A stretch of 64,000 nt of DNA from Acutalibacter sp. 1XD8-36 (GTDB lineage: Bacteria > Bacillota > Clostridia > Oscillospirales > Acutalibacteraceae): positions 434,001 to 498,000 of the forward strand of contig NZ_QZDU01000002.1 in NCBI RefSeq assembly GCF_009917525.1, given 5' to 3'. Each line of letters begins with the position of its first letter. Position 1 is the first letter of the stretch. Below the pieces are notes generated by a model, which was given only the letters and a program-made list of their open reading frames with translations, made no database searches and was not told where the DNA came from. The translations under genes and the position numbers were made by a program. Below, in pieces: positions 1 to 9,956 of the stretch.

Positions 1-408
<408 letters not shown>

Positions 409-413
409 TCAGC

Positions 414-1730
414 TCAGTCCAGGAAGCCCTTATAGTGGCGCATCATCATCTGGCTCTCCATCTGCTTGACGGTCTCCAGCGCCACGCCCACAATGATTAT
501 CACCGAGGTACCGCCCAGGGACAGGCCCTGCATGTTGGTAAGGTTGGTGAAGATGATGGGTATCAGCGCCACAAAAGCCAGGAACATCGCGCCTATGAGG
601 GTAACCTTGGAGAGTATCTTGGCGATGAACTCCGCAGTGGGCCGCCCCGGACGGAGGCCGGGCACGGTGCCGTTGTTCTGGCGCAGGTTATTCGCCATCT
701 CCAAAGGATTGTACTGCACGGACATATAGAAGTATGCGAACATAATTATCAGCAGGAAGTAAATCACCGTATATAGCCATCCGGTCTGGGAGAAGGCGTC
801 TATAAACGCTTTTCCAAAGCCCTCGGTGGGGTTCCAGAAAACCTGGATGAACTGGGGAATGCCCAGTATGGCGCTGGCAAATATCACGGGCATAACGCCG
901 CTCATTGCCACCTTCACAGGCATATAGGTGCTCTGGCCGCCGTACATCTTGCGGCCTACCACCTTTTTGGCGTACTGCACCGGGATACGGCGCTCCGCCT
1001 CGTTCATAAATACGATGACCCAGATTACCACCAGGAACAAGACGATGAACAGGGGCGCCAGTATTAGATACTGGCCGCTGGTGGAGGGGCTGGTAAGTCC
1101 CAGGTTGAAGAACTGCCACACGCCGCCGAAGGTCACTGGCAGTCTTGCGACTATTCCGGCAAACAGGATAATGGATATGCCGTTGCCGATGCCCTTTTCG
1201 TTTATCTGCTCGCCCATCCACATGATAAGGGCCGTGCCCGCCGTAAAGGTCAGCACGATGACAATGCCCACAAGGACCCCGGCAAAGCCGCTGGTCACCT
1301 TCACGATACCAGCGTTGGAGCGCAGGTAGAAATAGTAGGCAATGCCCTGGATAAGCCCCAGGCCCACAGTCACATAGCGGGTGATGGTGGCAATCTTCTT
1401 GCGGCCGCTCTCGCCCTCCTTCTGGAGGCGCTCAAGGGCCGGTATTGCTATAGTCAGCAGCTGCATGATAATCGAGCTGTTGATATAGGGCGTAATGCCC
1501 ATGGCGAACAGTGATGCGTATGAGAACGCGCCGCCGGTGAGCATATTGATATAACCCAGCGCCGCATTGCCGTCGCTGGCAGCGTCCATCAGCGTGGACA
1601 GGGCCGAAGCGTCCAGGAAGGGCACCGGTATCACCGAGCCGAAGCGGAACACCACGATGATGAACAGGGTATAGAGCATTTTCTTACGCAGGTCCGGGAT
1701 GCGCCAGGCATTCTTGATGGTGTTCAGCAA
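414..1730 (-). CDS. secY: Preprotein translocase subunit SecY
   Basis: SecY is the channel subunit of the SecYEG translocon in the cytoplasmic membrane. The 438-residue protein has the family length and ten hydrophobic segments. The N-terminus has the usual amphipathic start (LNTIKNAWRIPDLRKK) before TM1. The cytoplasmic loop RRIPVQYAKKVVGRKMYGGQ and the LRPGRPT motif before TM9 are typical. It starts one base after the rplO stop, so translation is probably coupled in the spc operon. Nothing unusual is seen. Confidence 0.98.
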   Translation of the reverse strand: MLNTIKNAWRIPDLRKKMLYTLFIIVVFRFGSVIPVPFLDASALSTLMDAASDGNAALGYINMLTGGAFSYASLFAMGITPYINSSIIMQLLTIAIPALERLQKEGESGRKKIATITRYVTVGLGLIQGIAYYFYLRSNAGIVKVTSGFAGVLVGIVIVLTFTAGTALIMWMGEQINEKGIGNGISIILFAGIVARLPVTFGGVWQFFNLGLTSPSTSGQYLILAPLFIVLFLVVIWVIVFMNEAERRIPVQYAKKVVGRKMYGGQSTYMPVKVAMSGVMPVIFASAILGIPQFIQVFWNPTEGFGKAFIDAFSQTGWLYTVIYFLLIIMFAYFYMSVQYNPLEMANNLRQNNGTVPGLRPGRPTAEFIAKILSKVTLIGAMFLAFVALIPIIFTNLTNMQGLSLGGTSVIIIVGVALETVKQMESQMMMRHYKGFLD

Positions 1731-1731
1731 C

Positions 1732-2172
1732 TCAGACCACCTCGGCTTTCCCGCCTGCGGCCTCTATCTTGGCCTTTGCCGCTTCGGAAAAAGCGTTTGC
1801 CCTGACCGTCAGCTTTTTCGTGAGCTCGCCGTTAGCCAGAATCTTCAAAGCGTCGCCGCTCTTCTTGAGCACGCCGGCCTCCATAAGAGTGTTCACGGTG
1901 ACCTCAGAGCCGTCCTCAAAGCAGTTGAGACTGCCGATGTTTACAGAGACGACCTCCTTGGCGAAGATATTGTTGAAGCCGCGCTTGGGTATACGCCTCT
2001 GCAGGGGCATCTGGCCGCCCTCAAAGCCGGGACGCATTCCGTGGCCGGCCCTGGCCTTCTGGCCCTTATGGCCCTTGCCGGCGGTCTTGCCGTTGCCGGA
2101 GCCGTGGCCGCGGCCGATGCGCTTAGCGTCCTTTGTGGCGCCGGGCACAGCTGTAAGCTGATTTAGCTTCAT
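1732..2172 (-). CDS. rplO: Large-subunit ribosomal protein uL15
   Basis: uL15 binds 23S rRNA late in 50S assembly. The 146-residue product opens with a long Gly/Lys/Arg-rich unstructured arm (residues 12-55, including [19 protein letters not shown]), which threads into rRNA. The globular C-terminal half follows. Its place between rpmD and secY is canonical. The 21-base gap from rpmD carries an AGGAGGT-type ribosome-binding site. Confidence 0.98.
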   Translation of the reverse strand: MKLNQLTAVPGATKDAKRIGRGHGSGNGKTAGKGHKGQKARAGHGMRPGFEGGQMPLQRRIPKRGFNNIFAKEVVSVNIGSLNCFEDGSEVTVNTLMEAGVLKKSGDALKILANGELTKKLTVRANAFSEAAKAKIEAAGGKAEVV

Positions 2173-2193
2173 TTTAACGCACCTCCTTCAAGC

Positions 2194-2361
2194 TTATTCA
2201 CTAACCTCTACCAGATGACAAATCTTTTTGACCTTGCCCTTGGTCTGGTCGTTGTCGGGCTGCTCCCTGCAGTCGCCGACCTTGAAAAGTCCCAAGGCAT
2301 GGGCTGTGGCTATCTGGTCCTTCTTGCTGCCGATAAGGCTCTTTATAAGGGTTACTTTCAT
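2194..2361 (-). CDS. rpmD: Large-subunit ribosomal protein uL30
   Basis: This 55-codon gene lies between rpsE and rplO, exactly where L30 belongs in the spc operon. It reads MKVTLIKSLIGSKKDQ, then TAHALGLFKVGD, and ends in VEVSE. This is the L30 pattern (K-x-SxIG at the start, then a LGL/KVG-like helix-strand). It starts at ATG 2359-2361 and stops at TAA 2194-2196. It is slightly shorter than the 59-60 residues common in the family. Confidence 0.95.
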   Translation of the reverse strand: MKVTLIKSLIGSKKDQIATAHALGLFKVGDCREQPDNDQTKGKVKKICHLVEVSE

Positions 2362-2376
2362 CTTTTTGAGCCCTCC

Positions 2377-2883
2377 TTACAGTATTTCCTTGACCTGCTT
2401 GCCCCGGATTGCAGCCACCTCTTGGGCGGTACGCAGCTGGGTCAGGCCGGCCAAAGTGGCCCGCACCACATTGCACGGGTTATTGGAACGCAGGGCCTTG
2501 GTACGGATGTCCTTAATGCCCGCGCTCTCTACAACAGCGCGCACCGGGCCGCCGGCAATAACGCCTGTACCGGGGGCGGCGGGCTTCAGTATAACCTTGC
2601 CCGCGCCGAACTCGCCCACAATCTCGTGGGGGATGGTGCTGCCTCTGAGGGCCACATGGTACAGGTTCTTCTTGGCGTCCTCAATGCCCTTGCGGATGGC
2701 GTCGGGCACCTCGGCGGCCTTGCCGATGCCAAAGCCCACCGTGCCGTTGCCGTCGCCAACTACCACCAGGGCGGAGAACTTCATAACACGACCGCCCTTA
2801 ACGGTCTTTGATACGCGGTTTATGGCGACGACGCGCTCCTGCATCTCTACGCCGTTGGGGTCAAAATTCCTCTCACTAGCCAA
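2377..2883 (-). CDS. rpsE: Small-subunit ribosomal protein uS5
   Basis: uS5 sits at the mRNA entry side of the 30S subunit and affects decoding fidelity. The 168-residue protein has the N-terminal double-stranded RNA-binding fold (about residues 10-75, with [17 protein letters not shown]) and the C-terminal S5 fold with [10 protein letters not shown] and the [10 protein letters not shown] loop. Length and order are normal for the family. It lies between rplR and rpmD. Confidence 0.98.
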   Translation of the reverse strand: MASERNFDPNGVEMQERVVAINRVSKTVKGGRVMKFSALVVVGDGNGTVGFGIGKAAEVPDAIRKGIEDAKKNLYHVALRGSTIPHEIVGEFGAGKVILKPAAPGTGVIAGGPVRAVVESAGIKDIRTKALRSNNPCNVVRATLAGLTQLRTAQEVAAIRGKQVKEIL

Positions 2884-2900
2884 ACTCTATTCCTCCTCGC

Positions 2901-3260
2901 TCAGAATTTCAGGCCGCCCTCACGGGCGCCCTCGGCCAGCTCCTGCACGCGGCCGTGGAAGATATAGCCGCCGCGGTCAAAGACCACGGTGCTGATACCC
3001 TTTTGGGCAGCGCGCTCGGCGATGAGCTTGCCCACCTTGCGGGCAGCCTCCTTGTTGCCGCCGTTGCCCTCGAAGCCCTTCTCCACGGTGGACGCGGCGC
3101 AAAGGGTCACGCCTGCCACGTCGTCAATCACCTGGGCATAGATATGGGCAGAGGAGCGGAACACGTTCAGGCGGGGCCTCTCGGCAGTGCCGGAGATTTT
3201 GCCCCGAACCCTTCTGTGCCGGCGCAGGCGCGCCTTATTGGTATCCGGTTTGTTTACCAT
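2901..3260 (-). CDS. rplR: Large-subunit ribosomal protein uL18
   Basis: uL18 binds 5S rRNA with L5 in the central protuberance. The 119-residue protein has the basic N-terminal arm ([22 protein letters not shown]), then [15 protein letters not shown] and the C-terminal [14 protein letters not shown] segment, all hallmarks of L18. It follows rplF and precedes rpsE, with a short spacer carrying its ribosome-binding site. Confidence 0.98.
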   Translation of the reverse strand: MVNKPDTNKARLRRHRRVRGKISGTAERPRLNVFRSSAHIYAQVIDDVAGVTLCAASTVEKGFEGNGGNKEAARKVGKLIAERAAQKGISTVVFDRGGYIFHGRVQELAEGAREGGLKF

Positions 3261-3308
3261 AGATTTTACCTTCTTTCATTCAACGCTTGTATACGTTTTT
3301 AGGCGGCC

Positions 3309-3857
3309 TTAGCCCTTGGCACCTTTACCGGCCTTGCCTTCCTTATGGCGAACATACTCGCCCTGATAGCGGATGCCCTTGCCCTTATAGGGCTCCGGCG
3401 GACGCTTCTCACGCACCTCGGCGGCAAACTGGCCCACCTTCTGCTTGTCAATGCCGGAGATGATAATGGTATTGGCGTTGGGAGCCTCTATCTTAATATC
3501 CTCGTTCTCGCTCACCACTACCTGATGGGAATAGCCCAGGTTCATGACCAGGTCCTTCCCCTGCTTCTGCACACGGTAGCCCACGCCCTGGACCTCGAGG
3601 GTCTTGGAGAAGCCCTCGGTCACGCCAACCACCATATTGCTGATAAGCGTGCGGGTCAGGCCATGCAGAGACCTGTTCTCCTTCTGGTCGTCAGGACGGG
3701 TGACTAATATCTCCGCGCCCTCCTGTGCGATAGCCATATTGGGGCTGAAGCTCTGGGTGAGAGTGCCCTTGGGCCCCTTTACTGTAACTGCGCTGCCGTC
3801 GATTTTAACCTCGACGCCTGCGGGAATATTTATGGGTTTTCTTCCAATTCTCGACAT
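3309..3857 (-). CDS. rplF: Large-subunit ribosomal protein uL6
   Basis: uL6 lies near the GTPase-associated region of the 50S subunit. The 182-residue product has the start [17 protein letters not shown], two tandem L6 folds, and the C-terminal [13 protein letters not shown] signature. The last residues form a basic GKAGKGAKG tail. It sits between rpsH and rplR in canonical order. Confidence 0.98.
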   Translation of the reverse strand: MSRIGRKPINIPAGVEVKIDGSAVTVKGPKGTLTQSFSPNMAIAQEGAEILVTRPDDQKENRSLHGLTRTLISNMVVGVTEGFSKTLEVQGVGYRVQKQGKDLVMNLGYSHQVVVSENEDIKIEAPNANTIIISGIDKQKVGQFAAEVREKRPPEPYKGKGIRYQGEYVRHKEGKAGKGAKG

Positions 3858-3876
3858 ACTCGACGCACCCCCTTCC

Positions 3877-4275
3877 TTACCAAATGAACGCCAGCACTTC
3901 GCCGCCGACGTTTTCCTGCCTTGCGGCCCTGTCGGTCATGATGCCCTTGGAGGTGGAGACTATCGCCACGCCCAGGCCCTTCATAACCTTCGGCAGCTCA
4001 GCCGCACCGGAGTAAATGCGCAGGCCGGGCTTTGAGACCCTCTTAAGGCCCTTGATGACCGGCTGGCGCCCCTCGGCATACTTCAGGGAAATGGTAATCA
4101 TCCCCTGCTTGCCGTCCTCCTTGACGGAATAGTGCCGCACATAGCCCTCGTCCACCAGTATCTGGCAGATGGCCTTCTTCATATTGCTGGCGGGCACTTC
4201 CACTGTATCATGCTTCGCGGCCTGCGCATTGCGGATGCGTGTGAGCAGGTCTGCGATGGTATCGGTAACTTGCAT
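3877..4275 (-). CDS. rpsH: Small-subunit ribosomal protein uS8
   Basis: uS8 is a primary 16S rRNA-binding protein of the platform. In enterobacteria it is the translational repressor of the spc operon. The 132-residue protein begins [18 protein letters not shown] and ends with the conserved [10 protein letters not shown] and GGEVLAFIW motifs. Order and length are normal. Whether it autoregulates here cannot be seen. Confidence 0.98.
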   Translation of the reverse strand: MQVTDTIADLLTRIRNAQAAKHDTVEVPASNMKKAICQILVDEGYVRHYSVKEDGKQGMITISLKYAEGRQPVIKGLKRVSKPGLRIYSGAAELPKVMKGLGVAIVSTSKGIMTDRAARQENVGGEVLAFIW

Positions 4276-4296
4276 GAATTTTTCCTCCTTCCTGTA

Positions 4297-4482
4297 TTAC
4301 CAGCTTGCCTTCTTCACTCCGGGAATCTCGCCCTTATAGGCAAGCTCCCTGAAGCAGATGCGGCAGATGCCGTACTTGCGAAGGTAAGCATGGGGCCGGC
4401 CGCATATCTTGCACCGGTTATACTGGCGGGTGGAAAACTTCGCGGGCCTTTGCTGCTTGAGCTTCATAGATGTCTTTGCCAC
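4297..4482 (-). CDS. rpsN: Small-subunit ribosomal protein uS14, zinc-binding type
   Basis: The 61-residue protein is the short type-Z S14 used by most Gram-positive bacteria. Four cysteines (C24, C27, C40, C43) form the zinc ribbon in CKICGRPH and CRICF. It contributes to 30S head assembly. Its place between rplE and rpsH is standard. A zinc-independent paralogue, if one exists, is outside the window. Confidence 0.98.
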   Translation of the reverse strand: MAKTSMKLKQQRPAKFSTRQYNRCKICGRPHAYLRKYGICRICFRELAYKGEIPGVKKASW

Positions 4483-4497
4483 AAAATGTCCCTCCCT

Positions 4498-5040
4498 TTA
4501 TCTTGTGAACGGGGCGCCCATGAGGGAAAGGAACTCCCGGGCTTCCTCGTCGGTGTGTGCTGTGGTCACGAAGCAGATGTCCATACCCCGGACCTTGTCT
4601 ATCTTATCATAGTCTATCTCGGGGAAAATCAGCTGCTCGCGGATACCCATATTGTAGTTGCCCCTGCCGTCGAACGAGTTGGGGTTGATTCCCCTGAAGT
4701 CGCGCACACGGGGGAGGGCCACGTTAAAGAGCCTATCCAGGAACTCGTACATGCGCTCGCCGCGAAGGGTGACCTTCACGCCGATGGGCATTCCCTCGCG
4801 CAGCTTAAAGTTCGCGACGCTCTTCTTGGCCTTGCACACAACGGGCTTCTGGCCGGTTATCTTCATCAGGTCTCCGGAAATGGCGTCTATGGCCTTGGCG
4901 TTCTCCTTGGCCTCGCCCGCACCCACGTTGATGACTATCTTGTCGAGCTTCGGTATCTGCATAACCGACTTATAGCCGAACTTCTTCATCAGCTGGGGGG
5001 CAATCTCCGCCTTATATATCTCTTTCAGTCTAGCTGCCAT
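4498..5040 (-). CDS. rplE: Large-subunit ribosomal protein uL5
   Basis: uL5 binds 5S rRNA and contacts S13 across the subunit bridge. The 180-residue product has the usual start ([23 protein letters not shown]), the [15 protein letters not shown] segment, [15 protein letters not shown] and the C-terminal MDICFVTTA. It lies downstream of rplX in the spc operon. Confidence 0.98.
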   Translation of the reverse strand: MAARLKEIYKAEIAPQLMKKFGYKSVMQIPKLDKIVINVGAGEAKENAKAIDAISGDLMKITGQKPVVCKAKKSVANFKLREGMPIGVKVTLRGERMYEFLDRLFNVALPRVRDFRGINPNSFDGRGNYNMGIREQLIFPEIDYDKIDKVRGMDICFVTTAHTDEEAREFLSLMGAPFTR

Positions 5041-5058
5041 ATTCTTCGTCTTCCTCCC

Positions 5059-5376
5059 TTACAGCGACTCGCCGCATTTTTTGCAAATGCGCTCTTTGGT
5101 GCCGTCCGCGAGGACCTTATGGCCTACGCGGGTAGGCTTGCCGCAGCGGGGGCAGACCACCTGTACCTTGCAGGCGTAAATGGCGCTCTCCGCCTTGATG
5201 ATACCGCCAGGCTCGCCCATCCTGCGGGGCTTCACGTGCTTCTGCACGAAGTTGGCGTTCTCAACTATTACCTTGCCCTCCTTGGGGCTCACCTGCATAA
5301 CCTTGCCCTTCTTGCCACGGTCGCGTCCGCTGATTATCATAACGGTGTCGCCGGTCTTTACGTGTACTTTATTCAT
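5059..5376 (-). CDS. rplX: Large-subunit ribosomal protein uL24
   Basis: uL24 is an assembly initiator protein of the 50S subunit. The KOW motif lies near the N-terminus (KTGDTVMIISGRDRGKKGKV). The 105-residue protein ends in two CxxC pairs (C75/C78 and C98/C101), giving a zinc-ribbon tail seen in a subset of bacterial L24 proteins. It follows rplN directly. Confidence 0.98.
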   Translation of the reverse strand: MNKVHVKTGDTVMIISGRDRGKKGKVMQVSPKEGKVIVENANFVQKHVKPRRMGEPGGIIKAESAIYACKVQVVCPRCGKPTRVGHKVLADGTKERICKKCGESL

Positions 5377-5391
5377 CTCGGTACACCTCCA

Positions 5392-5760
5392 TCAAAGCAC
5401 TTCCGGGGCCAGCGACAGGATTTTCATATACTCCTTGTCGCGCAGCTCGCGGGCCACAGGCCCGAAGATGCGGGTACCCCTGGGGTTTTTGTCCTCACGG
5501 ATGATGACAGCGGCGTTCTCATCGAAGCGGATATATGTGCCGTCGTCCCGGCGCACGCCCGAGGCGGACCGGACGATAACAGCTTTCACCACATCGCCCT
5601 TCTTCACCACGCCGCCGGGTGCCGCCTTCTTTACAGAGGCCACCACCACGTCGCCGATATTGGCATACCTCCTGCCGGTGCCGCCAAGCACCCGGATGCA
5701 CATAAGCTCTTTAGCACCCGTGTTGTCGGCAACCTTGAGGTAAGACTGCTGTTGAATCAC
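5392..5760 (-). CDS. rplN: Large-subunit ribosomal protein uL14
   Basis: uL14 is at the subunit interface and binds the silencing factor RsfS in many bacteria. The 122-residue protein has [27 protein letters not shown] at its start in the family pattern, then [15 protein letters not shown] and ends [18 protein letters not shown]. It opens the spc half of the cluster, 55 bases after rpsQ. Confidence 0.98.
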   Translation of the reverse strand: MIQQQSYLKVADNTGAKELMCIRVLGGTGRRYANIGDVVVASVKKAAPGGVVKKGDVVKAVIVRSASGVRRDDGTYIRFDENAAVIIREDKNPRGTRIFGPVARELRDKEYMKILSLAPEVL

Positions 5761-5815
5761 AGTTTGTTCCTCCTTTTACTTGACTAATAAGCCAGAGAGC
5801 CAATAATGCCCCGGC

Positions 5816-6073
5816 TCATTTAGCCTTCTCGATGATCTCCACCAGCCGCCATCTCTTGTCCTTGGAAATGGGCCTGGTCTCCATGATGCGCACGCGGTCG
5901 CCCACACTGCAGGCATTCTCCTCGTCGTGGGCCTTGCGCTTCACGGTACGCTTGATTATCTTGCCGTACATGGGGTGCTTCACGCTGTCCTGGATAGCAA
6001 CCACCACTGTCTTATCCATCTTATTGCTTACCACGCGGCCTACCGCGGTCTTTCTCATGCTTCTTTCGCTCAC
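5816..6073 (-). CDS. rpsQ: Small-subunit ribosomal protein uS17
   Basis: uS17 is a primary 16S rRNA-binding protein with an OB fold. The 85-residue protein carries the [19 protein letters not shown] start and the [20 protein letters not shown] signature. It closes the S10 part of the superoperon. The 55-base gap to rplN holds no promoter I can support, so transcription probably reads through. Confidence 0.98.
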   Translation of the reverse strand: MSERSMRKTAVGRVVSNKMDKTVVVAIQDSVKHPMYGKIIKRTVKRKAHDEENACSVGDRVRIMETRPISKDKRWRLVEIIEKAK

Positions 6074-6093
6074 TTCGTTATCCTCCCTTCCCG

Positions 6094-6297
6094 TTAAGCG
6101 TTCCCGGCGTGCAGCTCATTCTCGCGTATGACGGTCTTCACGCGGGCGATGTCCTTCTTCACTGCCTGGATGCGCATGGGGTTATCGAGCTGATTGATAG
6201 CGAGCTGGAAACGCAGGTTGAAAAGCTCCGCCTTCAGGTCGGAAAGCTTAGTGTTCAGCTCGTCGGCCGTCAATTCTCTGATATCTGAAGCCTTCAT
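6094..6297 (-). CDS. rpmC: Large-subunit ribosomal protein uL29
   Basis: This 67-residue protein is a two-helix hairpin near the polypeptide exit tunnel. I place the start at the ATG whose product reads [20 protein letters not shown], matching the family. Its ATG (6295-6297) overlaps the rplP stop (6294-6296) in an ATGA junction, which suggests translational coupling. An upstream in-frame ATG at 6333 would add 12 residues inside rplP and is less likely. Confidence 0.96.
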   Translation of the reverse strand: MKASDIRELTADELNTKLSDLKAELFNLRFQLAINQLDNPMRIQAVKKDIARVKTVIRENELHAGNA

Positions 6298-6716
6298 GAC
6301 TGCGCCTCCGTTTCTTTCATTACGAATTTGCACTTGATGGGGAGCTTGGCGGCTGCAAGCCTCAGGGCCTCCCTTGCGGTAGCCTCGGGCACCTCGCCCA
6401 GCTCGAACATCACCCTGCCGGGTTTCACAACGGCTACCCAGTATTCGGGCGAGCCCTTACCGGAGCCCATTCGGGTCTCAGCGGGCTTCTGGGTCACCGG
6501 CTTGTCGGGGAATATCTTTATCCAGACCTTACCGAAACGCTTGCAGTAACGGGTCATGGCCACACGGGCGGCCTCTATCTGGTTTGAGGTAATCCAGGCC
6601 GGCTCCAGGGCCTGCAGGCCGAACTGGCCGTAGGTCACCTTATTGCCGCGCATGGCCTTACCCTTCATGCGGCCTCTCTGCACTCTGCGGTATTTCACGC
6701 GCTTGGGCATCAGCAT
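6294..6716 (-). CDS. rplP: Large-subunit ribosomal protein uL16
   Basis: uL16 helps position the A-site tRNA and is needed for peptidyl-transferase centre maturation. The 140-residue product has [39 protein letters not shown] and the [19 protein letters not shown] loop. Its ATG directly abuts the rpsC TAA, and its stop overlaps rpmC by four bases. MLMPKR is the usual N-terminus in this group. Confidence 0.98.
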   Translation of the reverse strand: MLMPKRVKYRRVQRGRMKGKAMRGNKVTYGQFGLQALEPAWITSNQIEAARVAMTRYCKRFGKVWIKIFPDKPVTQKPAETRMGSGKGSPEYWVAVVKPGRVMFELGEVPEATAREALRLAAAKLPIKCKFVMKETEAQS

Positions 6717-7481
6717 TTACCTGCGCCCCCCTTCCCTGTTGTCTCTTCTGGGCCCGCGGTCGTTACGGTCGCCGCGGGGCCTGCGGTCGTCCCTGCGGGG
6801 ACGGTCGCTGCGGTCGCCCCTGGGGGCGCGCTCCGAACGGCTGTCGCGGTTATCGTTCAGGACCTCGCCCTTATACAGCCACACCTTGACGCCAATGCGC
6901 CCATAGGTAGTGGCGGCCTCGGCAAAGCCGTAGTCAATGTCGGCTCTCAGGGTCTGCAGCGGTATGGTGCCGTCATGGTACTCCTCGCTGCGGGCTATCT
7001 CAGCGCCGCCCAGACGCCCGGACACCTTGGTCTTAATGCCCTTGGCCCCAAGCCTCATGCTCCTGCCAATGCAGCCCTTCATTGCCCGGCGGAAGCTGAT
7101 ACGGCGCTCCAGCTGGGAGGCAATATTTTCGGCTACCAGCTGTGCGTTCAGGTCGGGCTGGCGCACCTCCACGATGTTTATCACCACGGGCTTATGGAGC
7201 ATTGCCTCACACTGCTGGCGAAGCTTCTCTATCTCCGTGCCGCCCTTGCCTATTACCATGCCGGGCTTTGCGCAGTGGATATGAATGCGCACCTTTGAGG
7301 CGTCGCGCTCAATCTCAATCTTCGGAATGCCCGCCTGATACAGCTGCTTTTTCAGGGTCTTCCTCAGGTTATAGTCCTCCACAAGAGTGTCGCCGAAGAC
7401 ATTGTCCTTTGCGAACCACCGGGAGTCCCAGTCCTTTATCACACCCACGCGAAGACCGTGGGGATTGACTTTCTGTCCCAT
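6717..7481 (-). CDS. rpsC: Small-subunit ribosomal protein uS3 with long basic tail
   Basis: uS3 shapes the mRNA entry channel. The start at ATG 7479-7481 gives [20 protein letters not shown]. The KH domain contains [15 protein letters not shown]. The C-terminal S3 domain includes [26 protein letters not shown], shown here only to mark its end near residue 213. The last 35 or so residues are an Arg/Asp/Gly-rich low-complexity tail with repeated RGDR- and RRDD-like units. Total length is 254 residues, longer than the usual 210-235. A longer frame reaching 7610 lies inside rplV and is rejected. Confidence 0.97.
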   Translation of the reverse strand: MGQKVNPHGLRVGVIKDWDSRWFAKDNVFGDTLVEDYNLRKTLKKQLYQAGIPKIEIERDASKVRIHIHCAKPGMVIGKGGTEIEKLRQQCEAMLHKPVVINIVEVRQPDLNAQLVAENIASQLERRISFRRAMKGCIGRSMRLGAKGIKTKVSGRLGGAEIARSEEYHDGTIPLQTLRADIDYGFAEAATTYGRIGVKVWLYKGEVLNDNRDSRSERAPRGDRSDRPRRDDRRPRGDRNDRGPRRDNREGGRR

Positions 7482-7492
7482 AATGTCCCTCC

Positions 7493-7828
7493 TTACTCTT
7501 TCTCGGCCACAACTATGGTGATGTGGCTGGTCCGCTTGAGGATTCTGTGCGCCCTGCCGTGGTCCTTGGGGCGGATTCTCTTGAGAATCGGCCCGGGGGT
7601 CACAAAGCATTTTGACACGTACAGACTCCCCTTGTCCATCTGGAAATTGTTCTCCGCGTTGGAAACAGCGGACTTCAAGAGCTTCCCGAGATCCTCACAG
7701 GCGGCCTTGGGGGTATTCTCCAAAATAGCCGCGGCCAGGTCTACGGGCTTATTGCGTATAAGGTCCAGCACCAGGCCCACCTTGCGGGGAGAGATGCGGG
7801 TATAGTTCAGCGTTGCTTTCGCTTCCAT
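7493..7828 (-). CDS. rplV: Large-subunit ribosomal protein uL22
   Basis: uL22 lines the exit tunnel and is a site of macrolide-resistance changes. The 111-residue protein reads [23 protein letters not shown] and ends with the basic [18 protein letters not shown] beta-hairpin. I chose ATG 7826-7828 because AAGGAG lies about 10 bases upstream. The alternative GTG at 7837 overlaps that ribosome-binding site too closely. Confidence 0.97.
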   Translation of the reverse strand: MEAKATLNYTRISPRKVGLVLDLIRNKPVDLAAAILENTPKAACEDLGKLLKSAVSNAENNFQMDKGSLYVSKCFVTPGPILKRIRPKDHGRAHRILKRTSHITIVVAEKE

Positions 7829-7848
7829 TTTTAGCACTCTCCTTTCGC

Positions 7849-8121
7849 TTATTTACCGGTCTTTGAGCCGGTGTGGCCCTTAAAGGTCCTGGTGGGGGCG
7901 AACTCGCCCAGCTTGTGTCCGACCATGTCCTCGGTAACGTATACCGGCACATGCTTGCGGCCGTCGTGCACCGCAATGGTGTGGCCGACGAAATCCGGGA
8001 ATATCATTGAAGCCCTGCTCCAGGTCTTCACTATCTTCTTCTCCCCGGCCTCGTTCATAGCCTGGATCCTTTTCAGCAGCACGGGCTGTACAAAAGGTCC
8101 CTTTTTAAGACTTCTGCTCAT
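7849..8121 (-). CDS. rpsS: Small-subunit ribosomal protein uS19
   Basis: uS19 is a 30S head protein that contacts S13 and the A-site. The 90-residue product begins [19 protein letters not shown] and ends with [18 protein letters not shown], the family signature. It lies between rplB and rplV in canonical order. Confidence 0.98.
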   Translation of the reverse strand: MSRSLKKGPFVQPVLLKRIQAMNEAGEKKIVKTWSRASMIFPDFVGHTIAVHDGRKHVPVYVTEDMVGHKLGEFAPTRTFKGHTGSKTGK

Positions 8122-8145
8122 TCTCGTTATGCTCCTTTCCCGTGC

Positions 8146-8979
8146 TTACTTGCCGTTGCGGCGCCGGACGATAAACTTATCGCTGCTCTTATGATGCTTG
8201 CGGGTCTTATAACCCAGCGCCGGCTTGCCCCAGGGGGTGACAGGTCCGGGACGGCCCACAGGGCTCTTGCCCTCGCCGCCGCCGTGGGGGTGGTCGTTGG
8301 GGTTCATGACCGAGCCGCGCACGGTGGGACGCCAGCCCATATGGCGCTTGCGTCCGGCCTTGCCTATCTTCACGTTCTCATGGTCGATATTACTGACCTG
8401 GCCGATAGACGCCATGCAGGTCTCGGGCACGTTGCGAAGCTCGCCTGAAGGGAGCCTCAAAAGCGCCATGCCGTTCTCCTTTGCCATCAGCTGGGCCATA
8501 ATGCCCGCGGCCCTTGCCAGCTGGGCCCCCTTGCCGGGATACAGCTCCACGTTGTGGATAAAGGTGCCGGTGGGGATGTTCTTCAGGGGCAGAGCGTTGC
8601 CGGGCTTGATATCGGCCTCAGCCCCGGAGACTATCTTGTCCCCTGCCTTGATGCCGTTGGGGGCTATTATATAGCTCTTCTCCCCGTCCTCATACTGGAT
8701 GAGGGCGATGAAGGCGGAGCGGTTGGGGTCATACTCGATAGTCTGCACCACAGCATTCATGTCGTGCTTCTGGCGCTTGAAATCGATTATACGGTACTTC
8801 TTGCGGTTTGCGCCGCCGCGATGGCGGACGGTTATCCTGCCGTAGCTGTTGCGGCCGGACTTGTTCCCAAGAGGAGCCAGCAGGCTCTTCTCCGGGCCGC
8901 CCTTAGAGAGGACGGTATAGTCCGTAACGGACATGTTCCGGCGCGCCGCGGTAGTCGGCTTATAATTCTTTATTGCCAT
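8146..8979 (-). CDS. rplB: Large-subunit ribosomal protein uL2
   Basis: uL2 is essential for subunit association and peptidyl-transferase activity. The 277-residue protein has the N-terminal [18 protein letters not shown], the OB-type RNA-binding region with [17 protein letters not shown], and the C-terminal [19 protein letters not shown] loop, where the catalytically important histidine resides. Length is normal. Confidence 0.98.
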   Translation of the reverse strand: MAIKNYKPTTAARRNMSVTDYTVLSKGGPEKSLLAPLGNKSGRNSYGRITVRHRGGANRKKYRIIDFKRQKHDMNAVVQTIEYDPNRSAFIALIQYEDGEKSYIIAPNGIKAGDKIVSGAEADIKPGNALPLKNIPTGTFIHNVELYPGKGAQLARAAGIMAQLMAKENGMALLRLPSGELRNVPETCMASIGQVSNIDHENVKIGKAGRKRHMGWRPTVRGSVMNPNDHPHGGGEGKSPVGRPGPVTPWGKPALGYKTRKHHKSSDKFIVRRRNGK

Positions 8980-9025
8980 GTCTTCTGTTCACTCTCCTAG
9001 TCGTTGAGATACTCTGTGCCCGGCC

Positions 9026-9316
9026 TTAGACCATGCTCTCGAAGAACTCGATGGTCCTGCTCTCCTCTGTGAGGGTCACCACAGCCTTCTTCCAGCTCCT
9101 GGTATAGCCCTCATAGCGCCCCTGGCGGCGGAGCCTGCCGCGCACGTGGAGGGTGTTGACCTTGCTGACCTTCACTCCGAAGGCGGCCTCCACGGCCCTC
9201 TTCACGTCTATCTTGGTAGCGTCCTTCGCAACCTCGAAGGTGTATTTCTTCTGGGTGTTGCCGTCCATGGTCTTCTCAGTGATGATGGGTCGGATTATGA
9301 TGTCATGGGCCTCCAT
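9026..9316 (-). CDS. rplW: Large-subunit ribosomal protein uL23
   Basis: uL23 sits at the exit tunnel and is the docking site for trigger factor and SRP. The 96-residue product has IIIRPIITEKTM near its start and KTLHVRGR-like basic loop residues in VNTLHVRGRLRRQGRYEG. Its ATG shares one base with the rplD stop codon (TAATG), which suggests translational coupling. Confidence 0.98.
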   Translation of the reverse strand: MEAHDIIIRPIITEKTMDGNTQKKYTFEVAKDATKIDVKRAVEAAFGVKVSKVNTLHVRGRLRRQGRYEGYTRSWKKAVVTLTEESRTIEFFESMV

Positions 9317-9939
9317 TACGCGTACACCTCCTCGATCTTCTGCACGGCTCCCTGCACGACAATGAACTTGTCTGCGTTAAGGATGTCGTACACATTCAGG
9401 GTATTTACCTGGGCGGTCTTCACGCCGGGGATATTCCCAGCGCTCTTTATGACCTTCTCATCCACGCTGTCCAGCACTATGAGCGCCTTCCTCTCGCTGC
9501 CCACTGCCTTGAGCATGGCGGCGATTTCCTTGGTCTTAAAGCCTTCCAGGGCTATCTTGTCAATGACTATCATCTCGCCGTCCTGCACCTTGGAGGAGAG
9601 GGCGGACTTCATTGCCAGGCGCCGCACCTTCTTATTTAAGGTGTAGCTGTAATCCCTGGGCTTTGGGGCGAACACTATGCCGCCGTGGGTCCACTGGGGA
9701 GAGCGTGTGCTTCCCTGGCGGGCGCGGCCTGTGCCCTTCTGCCTCCAGGGCTTCCTGCCGCCGCCGGAGACTTCGCTCCTTGTCAGCGCAGACTGGGTGC
9801 CCTGGCGCTGGTTTGCCAGATAGTTCTTTACCATATCGTTCATCACAGGGACGTTGGGCTCAATGCCAAACACGGAGTCAGAGAGCTCCTGCCTGCCGAC
9901 TTCCCGGCCCTGCATGTTCAAAACTGCTACTTCAGCCAT
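9316..9939 (-). CDS. rplD: Large-subunit ribosomal protein uL4
   Basis: uL4 lines the exit tunnel through a long loop (here about residues 42-95, with GGGRKPWRQKGTGRARQGS). In gamma-proteobacteria it also represses the S10 operon through its leader, but that mechanism is not established in Firmicutes. The 207-residue length is normal. The gene is the third of the S10 operon. Confidence 0.98.
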   Translation of the reverse strand: MAEVAVLNMQGREVGRQELSDSVFGIEPNVPVMNDMVKNYLANQRQGTQSALTRSEVSGGGRKPWRQKGTGRARQGSTRSPQWTHGGIVFAPKPRDYSYTLNKKVRRLAMKSALSSKVQDGEMIVIDKIALEGFKTKEIAAMLKAVGSERKALIVLDSVDEKVIKSAGNIPGVKTAQVNTLNVYDILNADKFIVVQGAVQKIEEVYA

Positions 9940-9956
9940 TCTTCTTCCTCCTCCCC

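Noticed and set aside
4132-5787. 551-codon plus-strand open frame across rpsH-rplN
   Set aside because: It is antisense to six canonical ribosomal protein genes and its translation is Leu/Ala/His-rich without any domain; high GC leaves long spurious frames.
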